Below, piece by piece: positions 1 through 8,173 of a DNA stretch of 64,000 bases. The stretch lies in the NCBI RefSeq assembly GCF_034421375.1, contig NZ_CP139779.1:1240001-1304000 (forward strand), given 5' to 3'. Origin of the DNA: Microbacterium invictum. Lineage in GTDB: Bacteria > Actinomycetota > Actinomycetes > Actinomycetales > Microbacteriaceae. The position numbers and the translations under genes were made by a program. The number at the start of each line of letters is the position of its first letter. Position 1 is the stretch's first letter. A model generated the notes under the pieces. That model was not told where the DNA came from and searched no databases. It worked only from the letters and a program-made list of their open reading frames with translations.

Positions 1-1017
1 GGTCGGTCCACCCTCGCGTACGCCTTCGCCGCCGCCCTCATCGCCGAACCGGGCGACGAGGCGGCGATCGCCCAGGTCCTCGCCGGCACCCACCCCGATC
101 TCACGGCGTTGCGCACCGAGCAGGTCATCATCCGCATCGACGAGGCTCGGCGCCTGGTGGAGCGGGCCTATTTCGCGCCGTCGCTCGGGCGCCATCGGGT
201 GATCGTCGTCGAAGACGCCGATCGGATGGCCGAGCGCACCTCGAACGTGCTGCTGAAGGCGCTCGAAGAGCCGCCGGAGCGCACGGTGTGGGTGCTCTGC
301 GCGCCGAGCGACGCCGACCTGCTGCCGACTATCCGCTCGCGCGTGCGCACCCTGCGGCTCCGCGAGCCCGCTGTCGCCGATGTCGCGGCGCTGATCGCAG
401 CCCGCACCGGAGCGTCCGCCGAGATCGCCGAGCAGTCCGCGCGGCACGCGCAACGGCACATCGGCATGGCGCAGCGCCTGGCCAGCGACGAGGCCGCCCG
501 TCGGCGTCGGGCCGACACCCTCGCCGACGTGCTGTCGGTGCGCGGTGTCGGGGGAGCGGTCGAGGTGGCCGCCCGCATCGTCGCGGCCGCCACCGAGGAT
601 GCCAAGGCCCTCAGTGCGGAGCGCGACGACCAGGAGCGGTCGCAGCTCCGGCGCACGCTCGGCGTCGCCGAGGGAGCCCCCCTCCCGCCCGCGGTCCGCG
701 GCCAGCTCTCCGCGCTGGAAGACGACCAGAAGCGCCGGGCGACACGGAGTCTGCGCGACGGGATCGATCGCGTCCTCACGGATCTGCAGTCGCTCTTCCG
801 CGACGTCCTCATGCGCCAGTTCCATCGTGAGGACGACGTGATCAACCGCGAGTTCGCCGACGACATCCACGCGCTCGCCGATCAGTGGCAGCCGTCGCGT
901 ACGCTCGTGGTCCTCGATCAGATCTCCGAGACCCGGCGAAATCTCGAGCAGAACGTCGCTCCGACCCTCGCGATCGAGAGCATGCTGATCACCGTCGCCA
1001 CCGGAAGGACACCGTGA
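1..1017 (+). CDS. holB: DNA polymerase III subunit delta' (5'-truncated by window edge)
   Basis: The frame is open from the first base and ends at TGA 1015-1017, giving 338 visible residues. The opening residues GRSTLAYAFA look like the tail of a Walker A loop, so roughly 40 N-terminal residues lie outside the window. The segments VEDADRMAERTSNVLLKALE and the following EEPPERTVW are the Walker B and sensor region of clamp-loader AAA+ subunits, with SNxLLKxLEEPP as the family hallmark. The protein would act in the cytoplasm in the clamp loader that places the sliding clamp on DNA. Its stop overlaps the GTG of the next gene by 4 bases (GTGA), implying translational coupling. Confidence 0.9.
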   Translation, partial: GRSTLAYAFAAALIAEPGDEAAIAQVLAGTHPDLTALRTEQVIIRIDEARRLVERAYFAPSLGRHRVIVVEDADRMAERTSNVLLKALEEPPERTVWVLCAPSDADLLPTIRSRVRTLRLREPAVADVAALIAARTGASAEIAEQSARHAQRHIGMAQRLASDEAARRRRADTLADVLSVRGVGGAVEVAARIVAAATEDAKALSAERDDQERSQLRRTLGVAEGAPLPPAVRGQLSALEDDQKRRATRSLRDGIDRVLTDLQSLFRDVLMRQFHREDDVINREFADDIHALADQWQPSRTLVVLDQISETRRNLEQNVAPTLAIESMLITVATGRTP

Positions 1018-2573
1018 CCCCCGCACCCCCTCGTCTTGGCCGCCGCGTCGCGGCGGCGCTCGCCACCGTCGTCGCGGTGACGCTGGTGCTGTCGGGATGC
1101 GTCTACTCCCTGATCCCCGAGACCCGGCCGGCGTCGACGGCGAGCCCCACGCCCGACACCGACGGGGTGGAGCAGGAGCTGCTGCCGTTCTACGAGCAGA
1201 CGCTCACGTGGACCGACTGCGGCGACGGCTTCGACTGCACCATGGTGAGGGCGCCGCTGGACTGGAGCGACCCGTCGGCGGGCGAGATCCAGCTCTCCGT
1301 CGTCCGCCACCGGGCCACCGGCGGCGAGGCGATCGGGTCGTTGCTGACCAATCCGGGAGGACCGGGGGCCAGCGGCGTCTCGCTCATCCGCGACTCCCTC
1401 GGATTCGCCGTCGGCGGGCAGCTGCAGGAGCGGTTCGATGTGATCGGGTTCGACCCCCGAGGAGTGGGGGAGTCCACGGCCGTGCGGTGTTACGACTCTG
1501 CCGAGATGGACGCCTACCTCTTCCCCGAGGTCTCGGAACCGCGGGGCAGCGAGGCCTGGACGCAGGAGCTGCTGGACGCACACGAGGGCTTCGCGGAGGC
1601 GTGCGAGGCGAACAGCGGCGGCATCCTGCCCTTCATCACCACCGAGAACGCGGCCCGCGACATGGACCTCCTGCGGGCGGTCCTCGGCGACGAGCAGCTG
1701 AACTACCTCGGCTATTCGTACGGCACCTTCCTCGGGGCCACCTACGCCAAGCTCTACCCCGAGCGGGTCGGGCGCCTGGTGCTCGACGGCGCGATCGACC
1801 CGGCCGCCTCGGGAATCGACGTCAGCACGACGCAGGCCATCGGGTTCGAGTCGGCGCTGCGGGCCTACATGGCCGATTGCCTGGCCGGCGACGACTGCCC
1901 GTTCCGGGGTGCGGTCGACGAGGCGATGGCCGATCTGGGTGCGCTCCTCGCGAGCGCCGATGCGGCCCCCCTCGTCGCGTCCGACGGGCGTGCGCTCAAC
2001 GCCGACGCCCTGACCACCGCGATCGTTGCGGCGCTGTACTCCCGCGACAACTGGACGTTCCTCACCAACGCCCTCGGCGACGTCCTGCAGGGCGACCCGG
2101 AGTTCGCGTTCGTGCTCGCCGACTTCTACTACAACCGCCAGGAGGGCCAGTACCTCGACAACTCCACCGAGGCGTTCCGGGCGTACAACTGCATGGACTA
2201 CCCCGACGACGAGACGTTCGAGGCGGACGAGGAGGCGGCGCAGGCGCAGCTGGAGGCCGAGGCCCCCACGATCGCGCCGTACTGGGCAGGGCCCGACCCC
2301 TGCGCGGTGTGGCCCTACCCGCCGACGGGAGTGCGTGAGGCGATCACCGCCGACGGTGCCGCGCCCATCGTCGTGGTGGGTACGACCAACGACCCGGCGA
2401 CCCCCTACGAGTGGTCGGTGTCACTGGCCGATCAGCTGGCGTCGGGGGTGCTCGTGACCCGCGTGGGTGAAGGGCACACCGGGTACAACAAGGGCAACGC
2501 GTGCGTCGACGCGGCCGTGGAGTCTTACCTCGTCGACGGCATCGTGCCGGAAGACGGACTGCGGTGCGAGTAG
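1014..2573 (+). CDS. Secreted alpha/beta-hydrolase lipoprotein, tripeptidyl-aminopeptidase (TAP) type
   Basis: The 519-residue protein starts at a GTG overlapping the holB stop. This start gives a clean signal peptide: basic ATG-proximal residues, then LATVVAVTLVLSGC, a lipobox with Cys at about residue 27, so it should be a membrane-anchored exported lipoprotein. The nucleophile elbow GYSYGT (GxSxG) lies near residue 237, the oxyanion region is NPGGPGASG, and the C-terminal GEGHTGYN carries the probable catalytic His. Length and layout match the actinobacterial tripeptidyl aminopeptidase and proline-iminopeptidase-like exported hydrolases (SlpD/E, Caeg families). The exact substrate, a peptide or an ester, cannot be told from sequence. 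Confidence 0.85.
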   Translation: MTPAPPRLGRRVAAALATVVAVTLVLSGCVYSLIPETRPASTASPTPDTDGVEQELLPFYEQTLTWTDCGDGFDCTMVRAPLDWSDPSAGEIQLSVVRHRATGGEAIGSLLTNPGGPGASGVSLIRDSLGFAVGGQLQERFDVIGFDPRGVGESTAVRCYDSAEMDAYLFPEVSEPRGSEAWTQELLDAHEGFAEACEANSGGILPFITTENAARDMDLLRAVLGDEQLNYLGYSYGTFLGATYAKLYPERVGRLVLDGAIDPAASGIDVSTTQAIGFESALRAYMADCLAGDDCPFRGAVDEAMADLGALLASADAAPLVASDGRALNADALTTAIVAALYSRDNWTFLTNALGDVLQGDPEFAFVLADFYYNRQEGQYLDNSTEAFRAYNCMDYPDDETFEADEEAAQAQLEAEAPTIAPYWAGPDPCAVWPYPPTGVREAITADGAAPIVVVGTTNDPATPYEWSVSLADQLASGVLVTRVGEGHTGYNKGNACVDAAVESYLVDGIVPEDGLRCE

Positions 2574-2656
2574 CCCGCCGGTAAGCGCCCGCGCGGTTCG
2601 CTCGGGGCCGGGTGAGGCTGTAAGATCGGTGATCGTGCATCGCGAGAGCGACGCGC

Positions 2657-2732
2657 GCCACCTTAGCTCAGTCGGCAGAGCGATTCACTCGTAATGAATA
2701 GGTCAAGGGTTCGATTCCCTTAGGTGGCTCCA
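2657..2732 (+). tRNA. tRNA-Thr (anticodon CGT)
   Basis: A full cloverleaf can be drawn. The acceptor arms are 2657-2663 and 2722-2728, the D stem GCTC/GAGC, the anticodon stem ATTCA/TGAAT around loop CTCGTAA, and a normal T arm. The anticodon CGT at 2690-2692 reads ACG. The discriminator is T2729 and CCA is encoded at 2730-2732. Confidence 0.97.
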
Positions 2733-2778
2733 CGATCCGATCATCCCCGCGCCGGCGTCATCGGCGTCCGCGGCCGAA

Positions 2779-2784
2779 TAAACT
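2779..2784 (+). promoter_or_regulatory. -10 hexamer TAAACT, probable leaderless promoter
   Basis: TAAACT lies 6 bases before the GTG at 2791, the spacing expected when transcription starts at the start codon itself. No Shine-Dalgarno sequence is present. Confidence 0.6.
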
Positions 2785-2790
2785 CACGGA

Positions 2791-3204
2791 GTGACCACCT
2801 CTGCCGACACCGCGGTGAACGCGGTGCTGGAGATCTTCAGCTGGGTGGGTCTGGGTCTCGGCGGTCTCGTTCTGGTCGTGGCCGGCATCCTCGCTCTCGC
2901 GGACGGCACGTGGGAGCCCGTCACCGCCATGATCGACGATGATGACGAGCAGGGGGGCCGGGTCGCCCGGTGGTTCGGCTCCGACGGAGAGGTCGGTGAG
3001 GCTCGGTTGACGCACGACCAGCTGCACGCACTGGCGGGTCAGGACTCCGCGCCGGTGTTCGCCCGCCGAGACGATCCGGGGCGGATGCGCCTCACGAAGG
3101 GATCGCCCACCGTGCGCTTCGTCGCCTGGTTTGGAGTCGGCCTCGTGGGCCTCGGCATGGTCACCCTGGTGATCTCGTGGATCCTGCTCTTCGCGGGCGG
3201 ATGA
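2791..3204 (+). CDS. Small two-TM membrane protein, unknown function
   Basis: This 137-residue protein has one hydrophobic segment near residues 10-36 and a second near 110-136, separated by an acidic then mixed soluble stretch of about 70 residues (IDDDDEQGG and onward). No catalytic motif or named domain is recognised. The start GTG is favoured because a TAAACT -10 hexamer sits 6 bases upstream. It lies alone between tRNA-Thr and nicotinamidase, so context does not suggest a role. It could be a small membrane-stress or scaffold protein, but nothing in the sequence shows that. Confidence 0.7.
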   Translation: MTTSADTAVNAVLEIFSWVGLGLGGLVLVVAGILALADGTWEPVTAMIDDDDEQGGRVARWFGSDGEVGEARLTHDQLHALAGQDSAPVFARRDDPGRMRLTKGSPTVRFVAWFGVGLVGLGMVTLVISWILLFAGG

Positions 3205-3263
3205 GCCGGCTCGCCGAATAACGGCGGGAGCCGACGGGTCACCCCCGAGGACACCCGCCGTCG

Positions 3264-3269
3264 TAGGCT
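3264..3269 (+). promoter_or_regulatory. -10 hexamer TAGGCT, leaderless promoter of pncA
   Basis: TAGGCT ends 6 bases before ATG 3276. The identical hexamer and spacing recur before pabC and cysS in this window. Confidence 0.65.
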
Positions 3270-3275
3270 CGACCC

Positions 3276-3854
3276 ATGACCCGGGCGCTGTTCATCGTCG
3301 ACCTCCAGAACGACTTCACCGAGCGCGGTGCGCTGGGCGTGGTGGGGGGAGATGACGTCGCGGCGCGGGTGACGAGATTCCTCGCCGAGCACGCCCGGGA
3401 CTACGCCCTCATCGTCGCCTCGCGCGACTGGCACGACCCCGACAACGACAACGGCGGCCACTTCTCCGACGCCCCCGACTTCATCGACACGTGGCCGCCC
3501 CACTGCGTCGCCGGCTCGTACGGCGCGCAGTACGACGATCTCTTCGACGCCTCGTCGGTCACTCATCACCTGAAGAAGGGCCAGGGGCGGCCGGCGTACT
3601 CCCTTTTCGAGGGGCATGCCGAGGACGGCGCCACCGCGGCCGACCTGCTCGATCGTCACGGCATTGTGGACATCGACGTCGCCGGGATCGCGACCGACTA
3701 CTGCGTGCGCGCCTCGGCGCTGGACGCTCTGGCCGCCGGCCGTCGCGTACGGGTGCTGACGGACCTCATCGCGGGTGTGCACCCGGAATCCAGCGCCCGG
3801 GCCCTCGACGAGATCGCACGGGCGGGCGCCGAGCTCGTGCCTGCGCAGATCTGA
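3276..3854 (+). CDS. pncA: Nicotinamidase (isochorismatase-fold amidohydrolase)
   Basis: The 192-residue protein hydrolyses nicotinamide to nicotinate in NAD salvage. The catalytic Asp is in FIVDLQNDF (residues 5-13), the metal ligands lie in SRDWHDPDNDNGGHFS (about residues 49-64), the catalytic Lys is in LKKGQGRPAY, and the nucleophilic Cys is in GIATDYCVRAS (about residue 144). WPPHC matches the PncA substrate-loop region. The length is normal for PncA. It is transcribed alone from a leaderless promoter, and its stop lies one base from the end of the convergent kinase gene, leaving no room for a terminator between them. Confidence 0.92.
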   Translation: MTRALFIVDLQNDFTERGALGVVGGDDVAARVTRFLAEHARDYALIVASRDWHDPDNDNGGHFSDAPDFIDTWPPHCVAGSYGAQYDDLFDASSVTHHLKKGQGRPAYSLFEGHAEDGATAADLLDRHGIVDIDVAGIATDYCVRASALDALAAGRRVRVLTDLIAGVHPESSARALDEIARAGAELVPAQI

Positions 3855-3855
3855 G

Positions 3856-5475
3856 TCAGCTGCTCGAGCTGGATCCGCGGTCGAAGGGGGGCGGGCTCAC
3901 CCCGTCCGGGGGGCCGTTCCCGTTCCCGTTCCCGGGACCGCCTCCGCCGCCTGGCCCGGAGGATCCCTCGTCCGAGGCCGGGTCGCTCGGTGCGGGGGTG
4001 GGTGCAGGAGGCGCGGGCGTGGGCGTCGCGCCGCCGACCGCGCCGTCATCGCCGCCGGGCGCGGGAGAGGGGGCGCTCGGGTCAGGAGCGCTCGGGGCAG
4101 GGGTCGTTGCCGTTCCGATCGGGCCAGAGCTCGCCGCCGGGGTGGGCGATGTCTGCGGCTCCGCGACCTGACCGTCGTCGAGCCCGACTCCCGTGTCGGA
4201 CGCCGGGACTGAGTCGAGAACGGTGGCGGGCGAGGTCCCGCCGTCCTCCGCGATCTCCTCGGTGGGCGCGGGGGCGGGGAGGATGCGGGCGGGGGTCGGC
4301 TCGGAGACGACCGGGGTCACCGATCCTGCCGTCCCGAATGCGCCCGACAGCGCGCTGACGACGCCGGCGACCAGGAGGGTGGCCACGGCGGCCGCGCCCC
4401 ACAGGGCCGTGGCGCGGCGGGAACGCCGGGTGCGACCGAGGCGGGCGGCCCGACGGGTGGGTGTGATCGTGGCTGTCGGCGACGCGGAGGCCGGTCCGCT
4501 CACCAGGGGCGCGGCGGTCGGCAGCGTCGTCGGCAGTGCGGAGGTGTCCAGATCCCAGACCGGCGTCACCGGCTCGCGGGCGATGTCGCCGGAGGGCTCC
4601 GGTGAGGGCGCCGGCGCGGCGGGCGGCATGGCGATCATCATGCCCGTGCTGGTGAGGGCGGATGCCGCGACGGCCACGTCGAGGGCAGTCGGCCGGTCGC
4701 GGGGATCGAGCGCGGTCATCGCGATCAGGAGTTCGCGCCAGCCGTCGTCGAGGTCGGGCGGGATCGCCGGCGCCGCGGCCAGCCGGGCGACGAGGGCTTC
4801 GGCGCCGGTGCCGCGCCGGTACGCGCGAAGGCCGGTGAGGGCCTCGATGATGACCAGACCCAGCGAGAACACGTCGACCGCGGGGGTCGGGGCATCCCCG
4901 CGCACCTGTTCGGGCGCGAGGTAGGCCGCGGTGCCCAGGACGAGGCCCGGCGAGGTGATCCGCGCGCTGTCGTGCAGATAGGCGATGCCGAAGTCGGCGA
5001 GCTTGGCACGGAACTGCCGCATCGGCAGCGGCGAGGGGGAGAGCAGGATGTTGGACGGCTTGATGTCGCGGTGCACGATCCCCGCCGAGTGCACGGTGTG
5101 GAGGGCATCGGCGAGATCCACGGTCACCGCGGCCGCCGTCGCCGCCGGAAGCGGGCCACCGCTCAGACACTGCGCGAGAGTCGGCCCGTCGACGTACTCC
5201 ATGACCAGGAAGTCTCCGTCGCCGCCGGGGGTCTCATCCCCGAGGTGGGCGTCCAGAAGGGTCACCAGGGACGGATGGCTGAGACCGGCGAGGAGCCGCA
5301 TCTCCGACCGCACGCGCGCGGGGTCGTCGTCGATGGATCCCCGCATGCGCTTGATGGCGACGGTGCGGCCGAGGGCGACATCCTCGGCACGGTACACCCG
5401 TGCCATCCCGCCTTCGCCGATGCATTCGCCGACGCGGTACCGCCCTGACAGCAAGGGGGGCTCGGCCGGTGGCAT
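3856..5475 (-). CDS. Membrane-anchored Ser/Thr protein kinase without PASTA domains
   Basis: The 539-residue protein begins with a complete Hanks-type kinase domain (about residues 10-275): glycine loop GECIGEGGMARVY, Lys in VAIKRM, HRDIKPSN catalytic loop, DFGIA and an APEQVRGD activation segment. A Thr/Pro-rich juxtamembrane region and a basic patch precede a single TM segment near residues 358-380. The remaining extracellular part is Pro/Ser/Thr/Gly-rich with no PASTA repeats, so it is unlike PknB and probably does not bind muropeptides in the PknB way. The gene is monocistronic and convergent with pncA. The substrate is unknown. Confidence 0.9.
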   Translation of the reverse strand: MPPAEPPLLSGRYRVGECIGEGGMARVYRAEDVALGRTVAIKRMRGSIDDDPARVRSEMRLLAGLSHPSLVTLLDAHLGDETPGGDGDFLVMEYVDGPTLAQCLSGGPLPAATAAAVTVDLADALHTVHSAGIVHRDIKPSNILLSPSPLPMRQFRAKLADFGIAYLHDSARITSPGLVLGTAAYLAPEQVRGDAPTPAVDVFSLGLVIIEALTGLRAYRRGTGAEALVARLAAAPAIPPDLDDGWRELLIAMTALDPRDRPTALDVAVAASALTSTGMMIAMPPAAPAPSPEPSGDIAREPVTPVWDLDTSALPTTLPTAAPLVSGPASASPTATITPTRRAARLGRTRRSRRATALWGAAAVATLLVAGVVSALSGAFGTAGSVTPVVSEPTPARILPAPAPTEEIAEDGGTSPATVLDSVPASDTGVGLDDGQVAEPQTSPTPAASSGPIGTATTPAPSAPDPSAPSPAPGGDDGAVGGATPTPAPPAPTPAPSDPASDEGSSGPGGGGGPGNGNGNGPPDGVSPPPFDRGSSSSS

Positions 5476-5553
5476 ACCTGAAACGGTACGGCGGGAGGAG
5501 AAGTGGCCGACGGCCCTTGACGGATCGTCCCGACCATGCAGGGGTTGATGCGG

Positions 5554-5626
5554 TGGGCCCCGTGGGGCTCGAACCCACGACCCGCGGATTAAAAGTCCGA
5601 TGCTCTACCGACTGAGCTAGAGGCCC
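5554..5626 (-). tRNA. tRNA-Lys (anticodon TTT)
   Basis: On the minus strand the acceptor GGGCCTC pairs with GGGGCCC (one G-U pair). The D stem is GCTC/GAGC and the anticodon loop CTTTTAA gives anticodon TTT. The discriminator is A; CCA is not encoded (ACCG follows). Confidence 0.96.
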
Positions 5627-5768
5627 GTGGATCCAGCCTAACGGTGTCTCAGCGGCCGGACCGACCGCCGGTTAACGACGTGACCGCCGGTGCCAACCTC
5701 GCTCGGCACCGGCGACCACGCCGCCCCATTCACCCGGCCGCACCCCAGATACGGACGGGAGTATCAGA

Positions 5769-6440
5769 TCACTGAGCCGGCGGCGTCAGGACCGAGTCGA
5801 TCAGGTACACCGTGGCGTTCGCGGTGACCACGCCACCGCAGATCACGCTGGCCTGGTTGACCATGAGCTCGTCACCCGAGCCGGTCACCTCCAGGTCTGC
5901 GCCCTGCACGGTGGTCTGGGTGCCGACGACCTCGTCGGGCGAGAGCTGACCGGGCACCACGTGGTAGGTGAGGATCGAGGTCAGGCCGGCGGTGTCGGTC
6001 TGCAGCGACTCGAGCGTCGCCGGGTCGAGCGCGGCGAAGGCGTCATTGACCGGCGCGAAGACGGTGAACTCGTCACCGTTCAGCGTGTCGACGAGGTCGA
6101 CCTCGGGGTTGAGCTGACCGCTGACGGCCTGCACGAGCGTGCTCAGCAGCGGGTTCGCCGACGCGGCCGTGGCGACCGGCTCGGTGGACATGCCCTCGAT
6201 CGAACCGGCGCCGTCGGGCACCTGCTCGGCGTAGGCCTCGCAGCCGGGGCCGACGAGGTTGGCAGCCGGGTCCATGGTCATGTCCTCCTCCATGGCGGGC
6301 GACGACGCTTCGGTCGAGGGCTCCATCGAGGGCTCCATGGTGTCTTCCGCGGTGCCGGCGCCGGACGAACAGGCGCTCAGCGCGAGCGTCGCAGCGAAGG
6401 CGAGGGAAAGACCGGCGGTGAGACGAGTCTTGCGTGACAT
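5769..6440 (-). CDS. Fasciclin (FAS1) domain lipoprotein, MPT83-like
   Basis: The 223-residue protein starts at ATG 6440, preceded by AGGAGG. The signal peptide ends in the lipobox LALSAC, so it should be a surface lipoprotein. A linker rich in Met, Glu, Ser and Thr (TMEPSMEPSTEASS) leads to one FAS1 domain from about residue 90, with the typical FTVFAPVNDAFAAL and TYHVVPGQL blocks and a closing NATVYLIDSVL. FAS1 domains mediate adhesion in many bacteria. It is divergent from sigK-rskA, the arrangement expected if it is a SigK target like mycobacterial MPT70/MPT83. Confidence 0.88.
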   Translation of the reverse strand: MSRKTRLTAGLSLAFAATLALSACSSGAGTAEDTMEPSMEPSTEASSPAMEEDMTMDPAANLVGPGCEAYAEQVPDGAGSIEGMSTEPVATAASANPLLSTLVQAVSGQLNPEVDLVDTLNGDEFTVFAPVNDAFAALDPATLESLQTDTAGLTSILTYHVVPGQLSPDEVVGTQTTVQGADLEVTGSGDELMVNQASVICGGVVTANATVYLIDSVLTPPAQ

Positions 6441-6523
6441 TGCGTTCCTCCTGATAGTCGAAGCGGCTTCGGGCCGCATCCCTGGTGCAGGGACCCCGCC
6501 GGTTTCAGCGGGTACAACGGGTC

Positions 6524-6550
6524 CTTCGGAACGCCTCACCGATCGGATGG
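6524..6550 (-). promoter_or_regulatory. Candidate SigK-type promoter before the fasciclin gene
   Basis: Read on the minus strand, CCATCC (complement of 6545-6550) is followed after 15 bases by CCGAAG (complement of 6524-6529). As I recall, the mycobacterial SigK consensus is CCATCC, 16-17 bases, then CCGAAT, so the match is good but the spacer is one short. Confidence 0.45.
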
Positions 6551-6648
6551 GACCGGTCCGGATCCCGGGTTCTGGCAAACCGCTGGATGCTTCGCAACGA
6601 ACAGGTGTCGACCGAGCGGCGGAATCGGGATTCCGGGGGGAGTACGGC

Positions 6649-7248
6649 ATGCTGGTGCATGTGGTGATCGACGGAGCCGACGTGCGCGAGGACGAACCGC
6701 ACGCCGACCACGTCGGAGATCTTCTCCAGCGGGTCGCTCAGGGCGATCGCGAGGCCTTCACCCGGCTGTACGACATGCTCTCGTCACGCGTGTTCGGCCT
6801 GATCCTGCGGGTGCTGGTCGACCGGTCTCAGAGCGAAGAGGTTCTGCAGGAGGTCTTCCTCGAGATCTGGCAATCCGCTTCCCGATTCGCCCCGAACAAG
6901 GGGCAGGGCAGAACGTGGGTGCTCACGATCGCACATCGCCGCGCGGTCGACCGGGTACGGTCGTCGCAGTCGAGTGCAGATCGAGACATCCGCGTGGGGT
7001 ACCGCGATCTCGGTGTCGCGCACGACACGGTCGCCGAGCACGTGGAACTCCGCCTCGAAGCAGAAAAAGTGAATCGGGCGCTCGACGCCCTCCCGGTGCC
7101 GCAGCGTGAGGCGCTGACCCTCGCCTACTTCGGTGGCTACAGTCAGAGCGAAATCGCGGCGCTGGTGGGTGCGCCGCTGGGAACGATCAAGACGAGGATG
7201 CGGGACGGACTCTCGCGCCTGCGCATGGAAATGGGGGTGACAACGTGA
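6649..7248 (+). CDS. sigK: ECF sigma factor, SigK family
   Basis: The 199-residue protein has sigma region 2 (about residues 25-95, with REAFTRLYDMLSSRVF and SEEVLQEVFLEIW) and region 4 (about 135-190, with PQREALTLAYFGGYSQSEIA and PLGTIKTRMRDGLSRLR), without region 3. This is the ECF layout. ATG 6649 is chosen for the purine-rich GGGGGGAG 6 bases upstream. The stop overlaps the GTG of the anti-sigma gene (GTGA). The pairing with an RskA-like anti-sigma factor and a divergent FAS1 lipoprotein supports SigK rather than SigL or another ECF factor. Confidence 0.88.
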   Translation: MLVHVVIDGADVREDEPHADHVGDLLQRVAQGDREAFTRLYDMLSSRVFGLILRVLVDRSQSEEVLQEVFLEIWQSASRFAPNKGQGRTWVLTIAHRRAVDRVRSSQSSADRDIRVGYRDLGVAHDTVAEHVELRLEAEKVNRALDALPVPQREALTLAYFGGYSQSEIAALVGAPLGTIKTRMRDGLSRLRMEMGVTT

Positions 7249-8090
7249 ACGAACAGGAATTCGCCGAGCTTGCAGCCGGCTTCGCGCTCGCCGCGCTGTC
7301 ACCCGAGGACGCGCAGGTGTTCGCACAGGCGCGGGCCGCCCACCCGGAGTGGGCTCACCATGTCGACGATGCGCTCGAGACGGCCTCCCTCCTGGCCGGA
7401 ATGGCGCCCGCCGTCGCCCCGCCGCCGTCCATCCGCGACGCCCTTCTGGCGCACGTCTTCGACCGGGATGAGCGCGAACCGGAGATCTCCTCGGCCACCG
7501 GGCTGTTCGCCGCGGTGGGCGGCACGTCCGATGCGCCGGCCCCGGACGCCGCCGGGCCGGCCGCTGCACGCACCGACGAAGACGATCACCACCCGGCCAC
7601 GACGGGCGCGGTCGCCGTCGTCCGTCGCCGGTGGACCCGTGGGCTCCTCGCCCTCGCGGCGAGCTTCGTCCTTCTCGTGGCGCTCGGGTTCGGGGCCGCG
7701 TCGGTCAACGAGTACCTGAACCGCACTCCCGCCCAGGTGGCCCTGGCCGCCATCGAGGCGGCGCCGGATGCGACGTCCGTGACGGCCGAAGCCGCCGACG
7801 GCGGGGTCGTGACGGCCCGCTGGTCTCCCTCGCTCGAGCAGGCGGTCGTCGTCACCGACGGACTGCCTCGACTCGCCGACGACCAGGTCTTCGAGCTCTG
7901 GGTCCTCCGCGGCGACGAGGTGACCTCGGCCGGCACGTTCGAGCCGGCGCCCGGCGGCGAGACCGTCGCGCTGCTGGAGGCGGGCTTCGAGCAGGGCGAC
8001 ACGATCGCGATGTCGGTCGAGCCGACGGGCGGCTCGCCCACGGGGCTGCCGACCTCCGACCCGCTCGTCGCCATCCCCACCGACGCCTGA
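7245..8090 (+). CDS. rskA: Anti-sigma-K factor, RskA family
   Basis: The 281-residue protein has an N-terminal cytoplasmic part (NEQEFAELAAGFALAALSPE, the usual anti-sigma N-terminus), a single TM segment near residues 128-150 (GLLALAASFVLLVALGFGA), and an extracytoplasmic RskA C-terminal domain from about residue 160 with VFELWVLRGDEVTSAGTF. It should hold SigK at the membrane until regulated proteolysis. The GTG start overlaps the sigK stop by 4 bases, so the two are translated together in a fixed ratio. The last codons lie in the first copy of a 14-base tandem repeat. Confidence 0.88.
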   Translation: MNEQEFAELAAGFALAALSPEDAQVFAQARAAHPEWAHHVDDALETASLLAGMAPAVAPPPSIRDALLAHVFDRDEREPEISSATGLFAAVGGTSDAPAPDAAGPAAARTDEDDHHPATTGAVAVVRRRWTRGLLALAASFVLLVALGFGAASVNEYLNRTPAQVALAAIEAAPDATSVTAEAADGGVVTARWSPSLEQAVVVTDGLPRLADDQVFELWVLRGDEVTSAGTFEPAPGGETVALLEAGFEQGDTIAMSVEPTGGSPTGLPTSDPLVAIPTDA

Positions 8091-8130
8091 ACACCGACGC
8101 CTGAGAACCGACGCCTGAGAACCGACGCCA
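8079..8130 (+). repeat. 14-bp tandem repeat across the rskA stop codon
   Basis: Three full units of ACCGACGCCTGAGA (the first ends AC) and a partial fourth (10 bases) run from 8079 to 8130. The rskA TGA at 8088-8090 is inside the first unit, and each full unit repeats the TGA. Confidence 0.9.
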
Positions 8131-8160
8131 CGGAACCGGCCGCCCGTCGAGACACGGGGG

Positions 8161-8166
8161 TAACCT
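8161..8166 (+). promoter_or_regulatory. -10 hexamer TAACCT, probable leaderless promoter
   Basis: TAACCT lies 7 bases before GTG 8174, with no Shine-Dalgarno sequence. Confidence 0.5.
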
Positions 8167-8173
8167 GGGGCGG

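Noticed and set aside
5665..5690. GGTTAAC followed by GTGACC near tRNA-Lys as a PHO box
   Set aside because: The second heptamer does not end or begin in the right register at 11 bp and no phosphate gene is adjacent.
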